12,282 nt of DNA from Thermoplasmata archaeon (lineage in GTDB: Archaea; Thermoplasmatota; DTKX01; GCA-020343715), in the NCBI GenBank assembly GCA_020343715.1, contig CP070808.1, positions 1,394,591-1,406,872 on the forward strand. Reading direction: 5' to 3'. How positions within the stretch are numbered: position 1 is the stretch's first letter; each line of letters begins with the position of its first letter. The notes below the pieces were generated by a model that saw only the letters and a list, made by a program, of their open reading frames with translations, had not been told where the DNA came from and searched no databases. Made by a program: the position numbers and the translations under genes. Positions 6,959 to 12,282 of the stretch are shown one piece after another.

Positions 6959-7504
6959 GTGGTTGAGGTGGAGACAGACATACTCTACGCGGCACTGCTG
7001 GGCGCAATAGTGGGCGGCATCGCCGCCTCCATCGGAGCCTACGCCGCCATAAGGAACAGGGCCCACGCCGCCGAGCGGGCGAGGATGGCCACGGAGATAA
7101 TGTACCATGTCATGACCGCCGTCGTCCTCCTGGAGGAGGGCCTCGTCGCCCTGGAGGAGGTGCTCCACGCCAGGGACGACAAGTCCAAGTCCAAGAAGGA
7201 GGTCCGCGACCTGGCCGAGCAGCGACGCAAGCAGCTGGTCAACGCCTTCGCCGGTTACGACCCGCTACGGCCCCATATCGACTACCGCGTCGGCAAGGTC
7301 ATGCGGCTGGACGCAAAGGCCATGAAGATGCTGGACGAGCTGGAGCGTCGGCTCCTGGATGCCTTCAACCTCTGGGAGGGGGGCCGGCTCCTCCTGGTCG
7401 CCGCCTCGGGCAAGGACGACGAGGCCGTCGAGGGGTTCGACAGGCTGGTCATCCGCAGCGCCGAGGACGTCAAGAGGTTCGCCGCGGTCCTCAAGAGGGT
7501 CTGA
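6959..7504 (+). CDS. Single-pass membrane protein of unknown function with cytoplasmic helical domain
   Basis: I do not recognise this 181-residue protein. An acidic N-terminus (VEVETD) precedes one membrane helix at about 8-31, rich in Gly and Ala with small-residue spacing (G15, G19, G20, G26) that could pack helix to helix. The basic flank after it (RNRAHAAERAR) suggests N-out, C-in topology. The remaining about 145 residues are charged and predicted by eye to be mostly helical, with a Lys-rich stretch (DDKSKSKKEVRD, about 72-83) and segments such as LDELERRLLDAFNLWEGGRLLL. No catalytic or nucleic-acid motif is visible. The GTG start is supported by a TATA box 26-27 nt upstream. It lies between the metallo-hydrolase and mre11, and its link to either is unknown. 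The coding frame is convincing because codon use and a positioned promoter agree. Confidence 0.75.
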   Translation: MVEVETDILYAALLGAIVGGIAASIGAYAAIRNRAHAAERARMATEIMYHVMTAVVLLEEGLVALEEVLHARDDKSKSKKEVRDLAEQRRKQLVNAFAGYDPLRPHIDYRVGKVMRLDAKAMKMLDELERRLLDAFNLWEGGRLLLVAASGKDDEAVEGFDRLVIRSAEDVKRFAAVLKRV

Positions 7505-7603
7505 GCACTTTCACTCACGACCCCTCATTAAGCTGATAAGGGCTGACGGTCCATACACACCCGCACCGTCCCCGCCGAAGGGGGAGACACGGCTGGTGAC
7601 AAG

Positions 7604-8899
7604 TTGGGGCTCAGGTTCGCCCACATGGCAGACACCCACCTGGGAGCATTCCGCGACCCTGTACTCCGGGGGCTCAACCTGGACGCGTTCCTCAGGGCCC
7701 TGGAGATCGTGCGCGAGGAGGGGTGCGAGTTCCTGGTCATCGCCGGCGACATGTTCGACACCAGCCTGCCCGACATGGAGGTGGCCGACAGGGCCGCAGA
7801 GGGCCTCCGGGTCCTGATGGAGGCGGGCGTGAGGACGTACGTCCTCTACGGCTCCCACGACCGGTCGTTGACCGAGAAGGGTATCGTAGACGTGCTCGAG
7901 TCCGCGGGGCTGTTCACGAACGTTGGTGTCCTGGACCTGGACCACGAGGAGGGCCACCCGCCCCTAACGGTGGACGGGCCCACGGGCGCCGTCATGGCCG
8001 CCGTGGGCGGTCGTCAGCTGACGCTGGAGCGGGCCCTGTTCGAGGCCGCCGACTGGGAGCCCCTGGCGAGGGCGGTGGCCGACGCGCCCCTGGCCATCTT
8101 CGGCTACCACGGCCCGGTGGAGGGCATGATGCCCGAGGAGCTGGAGAGGCTCGAGACCCTGGACCGGGGAAGGCTCCCCCCGGGCTTCCACTACTACGCC
8201 CTGGGCCATGTTCACCACCACACCGTCGAGGTGGTCCACGAGGGGGGCGTCGCCGTCTACCCCAGCCCCACATTCGGGGCCTCCTTCACTGACCTGGCGG
8301 ACGGCAGGGAGAAGGGCCTCGTGATCGTGGACGTCGACGACGACGGCACATGTTATCCCCGTCACGTGCCGATCTCCATGGCGCCCATGGAGGTCGTGGA
8401 CCTGGCCGTCGCGGGCCTGTCGGCTGAGGAGGCGACGAGGAGGTTGGGGGCAGCGGTCGACGTTGTGGAACCTGACGGGGCCCTGGTCCTCCTTAGGCTG
8501 CACGGGGCCCTCTCGTCGGGCAGGCCCACTGACATACCTGTGGGCCGAGCGAGGACGGACCTGGAGGAGAGGGGCGCCCGGGGGATCTTCGTGAACCGAA
8601 GGGGCCTCCGGAAGCCCCGGACCGCCGGCTCGGGGGAGGGAGGTGGAATCGAGGGACTGGACAGGGCCCAGATCGAGAGGGGGGCGCTGGAGGCCGCTAT
8701 CCCCGCCGACGACGCCCCCGTCCCGTGGCTCGCGGGGTCCGAGGGCATCGCCCTGGCCGAGGAGCTCCTGGCCGTCGCGAAGGAGCCCCAGGGGGACCTG
8801 GCCAAGGCAAAGTACGAGGAGCGTGTCAAGGGCCGTGCGATGGAGGTGCTCGCCCTCCACGAGCGCCCGGGACCCGGTGAGGGGGGTGAGGGGGCCTGA
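7604..8899 (+). CDS. mre11: DNA double-strand break repair nuclease Mre11
   Basis: Mre11 is the Mn-dependent nuclease that works with Rad50 in resecting and tethering DNA ends. The 431 residues carry the calcineurin-like phosphodiesterase motifs in order: D10 and H12 (MADTHLG), D49 (AGDMFD), H85 (YGSHD), H169 (FGYHG), and H202 and H204 (LGHVHHH). Position 84 is Ser where the metal-binding Asn of GNHD is usual. The capping domain follows to about residue 330. After a Gly-rich linker (about 341-348) a helical tail, about 350-420, fits the Rad50-binding region. The TTG start gives the expected N-terminus and has GGTGA 4 nt upstream (7595-7599). The 99-bp gap before it (7505-7603) holds no clear terminator or strong TATA box; the AT-richest part is 7526-7540. 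The stop codon overlaps the rad50 start. Confidence 0.94.
   Translation: MGLRFAHMADTHLGAFRDPVLRGLNLDAFLRALEIVREEGCEFLVIAGDMFDTSLPDMEVADRAAEGLRVLMEAGVRTYVLYGSHDRSLTEKGIVDVLESAGLFTNVGVLDLDHEEGHPPLTVDGPTGAVMAAVGGRQLTLERALFEAADWEPLARAVADAPLAIFGYHGPVEGMMPEELERLETLDRGRLPPGFHYYALGHVHHHTVEVVHEGGVAVYPSPTFGASFTDLADGREKGLVIVDVDDDGTCYPRHVPISMAPMEVVDLAVAGLSAEEATRRLGAAVDVVEPDGALVLLRLHGALSSGRPTDIPVGRARTDLEERGARGIFVNRRGLRKPRTAGSGEGGGIEGLDRAQIERGALEAAIPADDAPVPWLAGSEGIALAEELLAVAKEPQGDLAKAKYEERVKGRAMEVLALHERPGPGEGGEGA
8876..8893 (+). repeat. Tandem 9-bp repeat carrying the rad50 ribosome-binding site
   Basis: GGTGAGGGG occurs twice in tandem, in the last codons of mre11 (encoding GEGGEG). The second copy puts GGTGA at 8885-8889, 6 nt before the CTG at 8896, a normal Shine-Dalgarno distance. 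The first copy is too far away (15 nt) to act in the same way. The site supports initiation at the CTG. Confidence 0.55.
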
Positions 8900-11325
8900 G
8901 GCTCGTCTCCCTTCACCTTTGGAACATCAGGTCCTACGAGGACGCCACCGTGGAGTTCGGCGACGGCGTCAACCTCTTCGAGGGTGACATAGGGTCGGGC
9001 AAGTCCACCATCCTCCTGGCGGTAGAGTTCGCCCTGTTCGGGTTGGCCGAGGTGGCATCGGCCTCCCTTCTTCGCAATGGCGAGAAGGAGGGGGGTGTCG
9101 AGCTGGTCTTCTCGGTGAAGGACAGGACCCTCAAGGCCACGCGGAGGTTGGGCCGCACCAGCTCCGGGGCCTCCGTCAAGGGGTGCGCCCTGGAGGTGGA
9201 CGGTAAGGAGACAAAGCTGTCGTCCAACGAGATGAGGCAGCAGGTGCTGGAGCTCCTCGAGTACGGCGAGCGTCGAAATCCCAGAGCCCGCCTGGACATC
9301 TTCACGTACTCTGTCTACACGCCCCAGGAGGAGATGCGCACCGTCCTGACGAACGATAGCAAGATGAGGACCCAGCGTAAAGACACGCTGCGCCGGGCCC
9401 TTGACCTGGAGGAGTACGAGATCGCCGCCACGAACCTGGACAGGGTCCGTCTGCAGCTAGACAATGATGCCGCTGAGCTGAGAGGCATGGCCAGCGACAT
9501 CGACTCGGTTAGGCAGGAGCGGGCCCAGGTCGAGGATGAGCTGGGTTCCGAGCTGGAGGCGCTAACTGAGGCCACTGGAGCCTTGGAGACCGCCACCTCC
9601 AGGGCAGCAGAGGCGGAGGCCGCACACACTCGTCTGGTGGAATCCGAGACCCAGTACCGGGAGGCCCTCACTGTCGTCAAGGACGCCGAGATGATCTTGG
9701 CCAAGGCGGAGGGACGGGAGGCGGAGGTCTCCTCGAAGGTCGCGGCGGCCAGGGAACGCGCGGAGGAGCTAGAGGCGGTGAGGCTCCGCATCGCCGATGG
9801 AGCAGTGGACCTGGCAGACCTGGCAGACCTGGAGCGGGCCGAGGCCAGGCGTGAGGCCCTCCGCAGGGATCTTCAGGAGGCCATCTCCGATATGGAGCGC
9901 CTAAGAATGCGGATGGAGGCCGCCGAGGGGGCCACGACCAGGGTGGCCGACCTGGAGGCGCGGCTTAAGGGGCTCAAGGACCCGACTGAGGACATGGATA
10001 GGCTTAGACAGGATTTGGAGGACCTGAGGTCGAAGGGTGTTGGCCTGGAGCATGAGGTCAGGAGGCTCGAGGAGGAGGGCCGCGCCATCGAGGAAGAGGA
10101 TGAGGAGCTCACCTCCCTCGAGGGCGAGGCCAAGTGTCCCAGGTGCCACCAGCAGCTCACCGAGGAGCACCTGGAGGGTTTGCTGGCCGACAACCGAAGC
10201 CGTCGGAGGGAGATATCGTCACGCCTGCGCGAGGCGGCCGCCCAGAGGAACCGGGTCCTGGAGGACATCGAGGAGGCGGAACGCGGGCTCGCGGACCTGG
10301 AGAAGGTCACCGAGGAAAGGAGGCTTGTCCTCCACGAGCTCGAGAGGGCAAGGGACGAGGCCGGGGACATCGAGGCACTCCGCAGGTCCGTCGAGGAGCA
10401 CCCGTCGATGGCCCTCCGGAGGGAGCTCGAGGATCTGGATGGATCCTGGGACCAGGATAGGCTCGCGGACCTGAGGAAGCGCGCAGGGGCGATGCAGGAG
10501 CTCCGGGAGACGGAGGTGCGGCTCGCCCGCGACCTAGAGGACCTTCCCGCCCTGGAGAAGACCTTGGTCGAGGTGAAGAAGAGTGTGGAAGGGGCAATGC
10601 AGGCCGTCCGTGAGACACGGGAGGCCATGGAAGAGGCGGCCAAGGGATGGGACGCCAACGCCATCGAACAGTCCCGCAACGAGCATCAGACCGCGCTCAA
10701 GGAGGAGAGCTCCCTCAAGGCTGCTATCGAGGGCGTCGAGAAGATGGTCTCCGTGCTGGAGGGTCGCAGCGCCAAGCTGGGGGAGGAGGTGGACCGCCTG
10801 GAGGGCATCCTTGGAAGGCAGGCCCTCCACGTGCACGTGTCGGGGTGGCTCAAGGACCTTTTGATCCCCGCCATCCGGTCCATGGAGCGCTCTGTGATGG
10901 CGTTGATGGCGGAGGAGATGGACGGTTCCGCCGGCAGGTGGTTCGGTCAGCTGGTGGAGGATCCGGACCTGGTCCTGTCCGTGGACGAGGACTTCGTGCC
11001 CACGGTGATCCACCAGGACTACGAGATGGACCTGGGGGCCCTCTCGGGTGGCGAGAGGACGGCTGCCGCGTTCGCGTACCGCCTCGCCCTCAACGGCCTC
11101 GTGCGGAGGAACGCCACCCCCGACCAGCGGAACCTGCTCATCCTGGACGAGCCCACCGACGGATTCTCCCGGGAGCAGCTGGCCCGCATGGGCAACGTCT
11201 TTTCGGACCTGGCGGCGGACCAGGTGGTGGTGGTCTCCCACGACCGGGAGCTCAGGACCTTCGCCGACAGGGTCTACATGGTGGAGAAGGTGGACGGTGC
11301 CAGCCGCGTCCACCAGGTGGCCTGA
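8896..11325 (+). CDS. rad50: DNA double-strand break repair ATPase Rad50 (apparent CTG start)
   Basis: Rad50 is the SMC-like ATPase partner of Mre11. The 809 residues show an N-terminal strand (RLVSLHLWNIRSYEDATVEF), Walker A GDIGSGKST (about 30-38), a Q-loop region VYTPQEEM (Q144), a coiled-coil arm to about 400, the zinc hook CPRC (414-417), a returning arm to about 640, the signature LSGGER (716-721), Walker B NLLILDEPTD (746-755) and the H-loop SHD (H782). No ATG, GTG or TTG lies between the upstream in-frame stop (8887-8889) and the GTG at 8950. That GTG would delete the conserved first strand and the NIRS segment. CTG at 8896 gives the full N-terminus, overlaps the mre11 TGA (CTGA) and has GGTGA 6 nt before it. 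The gene is cotranscribed with mre11. Confidence 0.94.
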   Translation: MRLVSLHLWNIRSYEDATVEFGDGVNLFEGDIGSGKSTILLAVEFALFGLAEVASASLLRNGEKEGGVELVFSVKDRTLKATRRLGRTSSGASVKGCALEVDGKETKLSSNEMRQQVLELLEYGERRNPRARLDIFTYSVYTPQEEMRTVLTNDSKMRTQRKDTLRRALDLEEYEIAATNLDRVRLQLDNDAAELRGMASDIDSVRQERAQVEDELGSELEALTEATGALETATSRAAEAEAAHTRLVESETQYREALTVVKDAEMILAKAEGREAEVSSKVAAARERAEELEAVRLRIADGAVDLADLADLERAEARREALRRDLQEAISDMERLRMRMEAAEGATTRVADLEARLKGLKDPTEDMDRLRQDLEDLRSKGVGLEHEVRRLEEEGRAIEEEDEELTSLEGEAKCPRCHQQLTEEHLEGLLADNRSRRREISSRLREAAAQRNRVLEDIEEAERGLADLEKVTEERRLVLHELERARDEAGDIEALRRSVEEHPSMALRRELEDLDGSWDQDRLADLRKRAGAMQELRETEVRLARDLEDLPALEKTLVEVKKSVEGAMQAVRETREAMEEAAKGWDANAIEQSRNEHQTALKEESSLKAAIEGVEKMVSVLEGRSAKLGEEVDRLEGILGRQALHVHVSGWLKDLLIPAIRSMERSVMALMAEEMDGSAGRWFGQLVEDPDLVLSVDEDFVPTVIHQDYEMDLGALSGGERTAAAFAYRLALNGLVRRNATPDQRNLLILDEPTDGFSREQLARMGNVFSDLAADQVVVVSHDRELRTFADRVYMVEKVDGASRVHQVA

Positions 11326-11361
11326 TGCCCAGGCGACAACACAATAAGGACCCACCCCGTT

Positions 11362-11376
11362 ACCTCCCGGGAGGTG
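11362..11376 (+). promoter_or_regulatory. Ribosome-binding site of the M42 peptidase gene within a perfect palindrome
   Basis: GGAGGTG at 11370-11376 is a strong Shine-Dalgarno site 5 nt before the ATG at 11382. The 14 bp at 11362-11375 (ACCTCCCGGGAGGT) are a perfect palindrome that includes it. In mRNA the ACCUC arm could pair with GAGGU over a CCGG loop and hide the site. Confidence 0.5.
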
Positions 11377-11381
11377 TCGAG

Positions 11382-12282
11382 ATGGCGAGGAAGGTAGACG
11401 TTGGTGTCCTCCAGCGGCTCAGCGAGCTGAACGGTCCTGCGGGTTTCGAGGGACCCGTCAGGGAGTACATCGTTGAGAAGGCCAAGGAGCTGGGGGCGAA
11501 GCCCGAGGTGGACAAGCTGGGCAACGTGCACGCCCACGTGAAGGGCAAAGGGCCCAAGGTGATGCTCATCGCCCACATGGACGAGATCGGCCTCATCACC
11601 GCCGACATCGACGAACAGGGCTTCATCTACTTCACCAACCTGGGCGGCTGGGACCCCAGGCTGCTCCCGGGCCTGGAGGTCACCGTGATGGCCTCGGGTC
11701 GCGACCTGCCCGGGACCATAGGCATGAAGCCGCCCCACATCACCACCGCCGCCGAGAGGGAGAAGGTGGTGGACATGTCGGACCTCTTCGTGGACACCGG
11801 TCTGGACGCCGCGGGACTGAAGCGGGCCGGCGTCCGGGTGGGGACCCCCATCGCACCCTCAACCTCCTTCCGGAGACTGTCCAAGAACCGCGTGATGGGC
11901 AAGGCCTTCGATGACCGTGCGGGCTGCTACGTGCTGCTCAAGCTCCTGGCCGAGGGCGACCTGCCCTGCGACGTCACCTTCGTCTGGTCGGTCCAAGAGG
12001 AGATGGGTGCCCGCGGGGGAGGTCCCGCCGCCACCCGCGTGGACCCCGACTACGTCGTGGTGGTGGAGAGCACCATCGCCTCGGACTTCCCTGGGGTTCC
12101 GAGGCAGAAGATCATCGCCCGCCTGCTCCACGGGACCGTCGTTACCATCATGGACCGGCTGCAGGTGGCGGACGCGGGGATGCTCGACGCCGTCCTCGAG
12201 GTCGCCGAGGAGAACAAGCTCAAGGTTCAGCTCAAGAAGCCGGGCATCGGCGCCACCGACGCGGGTCCCATCCACCTGCGGG
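11382..12282 (+). CDS. M42-family metallo-aminopeptidase (C-terminus cut by window edge)
   Basis: The first 300 residues of a TET-type, dinuclear-metal aminopeptidase are present. Family features are H65 and D67 in AHMDEIG, D177 in AFDDRAG (bridging metal ligand), the catalytic and metal-binding pair E206-E207 in QEEMGARG, E229 in VVVVES at the usual Asp/Glu ligand position, and GATDAGPIHL near the edge. The last metal-binding His should lie just beyond the window. Archaeal M42 enzymes are large cytoplasmic dodecamers that trim short peptides after the proteasome; family members are often mislabelled endoglucanases. The start is supported by GGAGGTG 5 nt upstream. The 56-nt gap after rad50 has only a weak TATA-like sequence (CAATAAGG, about 11342-11349), so readthrough from rad50 or a separate promoter are both possible. 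No functional link to DNA repair is evident. Confidence 0.92.
   Translation, partial: MARKVDVGVLQRLSELNGPAGFEGPVREYIVEKAKELGAKPEVDKLGNVHAHVKGKGPKVMLIAHMDEIGLITADIDEQGFIYFTNLGGWDPRLLPGLEVTVMASGRDLPGTIGMKPPHITTAAEREKVVDMSDLFVDTGLDAAGLKRAGVRVGTPIAPSTSFRRLSKNRVMGKAFDDRAGCYVLLKLLAEGDLPCDVTFVWSVQEEMGARGGGPAATRVDPDYVVVVESTIASDFPGVPRQKIIARLLHGTVVTIMDRLQVADAGMLDAVLEVAEENKLKVQLKKPGIGATDAGPIHLR

Noticed and set aside
6137..7168. Open frame of 343 codons on the minus strand opposite the metallo-hydrolase gene
   Set aside because: It is antisense to a gene with a full metal-binding motif set, crosses a promoter region and start of another gene, and its product is a low-complexity His/Gly/Asp/Val-rich sequence typical of GC-rich antisense frames.
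7570..7587. Possible small hairpin (TCCCC/GGGGA) in the gap before mre11
   Set aside because: The stem is only five pairs in GC-rich DNA with no T-tract, so neither a terminator nor a riboswitch can be supported.
8950..8952. GTG as the rad50 start
   Set aside because: It would delete the conserved first strand and NIRS segment, which are encoded in frame just upstream, and it has no well-placed ribosome-binding site.
9811..9828. Direct 9-bp repeat CTGGCAGAC twice within rad50
   Set aside because: It encodes LADLAD in the heptad-rich coiled-coil arm, where short in-frame duplications are expected and tolerated.
10534..11355. Open frame of 273 codons on the minus strand opposite the rad50 3' part
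   Set aside because: It lies antisense to the Rad50 signature and Walker B region, with no recognisable domain or start signal.

Overview
The window is GC-rich and almost fully coding, and it reads as the chromosome of an archaeon. PurP (formate-dependent AICAR formylation) is an archaeal enzyme. Mre11 and Rad50 are adjacent and of archaeal type. Several genes have a TATA-like box about 24-30 nt before the start codon and no ribosome-binding site, which is the archaeal leaderless arrangement. Together with the GC-rich composition, a membrane-anchored propeller/CARDB/PKD surface protein suggests a Thermoplasmatota-like euryarchaeon. That placement is inference from gene content only.

The layout is divergent around the 109-bp gap at 6112-6220. 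Leftward from it run purP and purH, a two-gene purine operon covering the last steps from AICAR to IMP. After purH comes a separately promoted two-gene module for the cell surface. Its first gene encodes an 824-residue protein with a signal peptide, seven propeller-like repeats, a CARDB-like domain, three PKD domains and a C-terminal membrane helix. Its second gene, only 2 nt downstream, encodes a secreted protein with terpene-cyclase-like alpha/alpha-toroid repeats; it is cut by the left edge of the window.

Rightward from the gap come a metallo-beta-lactamase-fold hydrolase, an unrecognised 181-residue single-pass membrane protein, the DNA double-strand-break repair pair mre11-rad50, and an M42-family aminopeptidase cut by the right edge.

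The points most worth checking are: rad50 seems to start at a CTG codon overlapping the mre11 stop (CTGA); Mre11 has Ser where the metal-binding Asn is expected; a full-length PurH with an intact transformylase motif is encoded beside PurP, so one reaction has two potential catalysts; and the surface protein and toroid protein form a tightly coupled pair. I saw no tRNA, rRNA, CRISPR array, insertion sequence or integrase. No gap between genes exceeds 110 bases.
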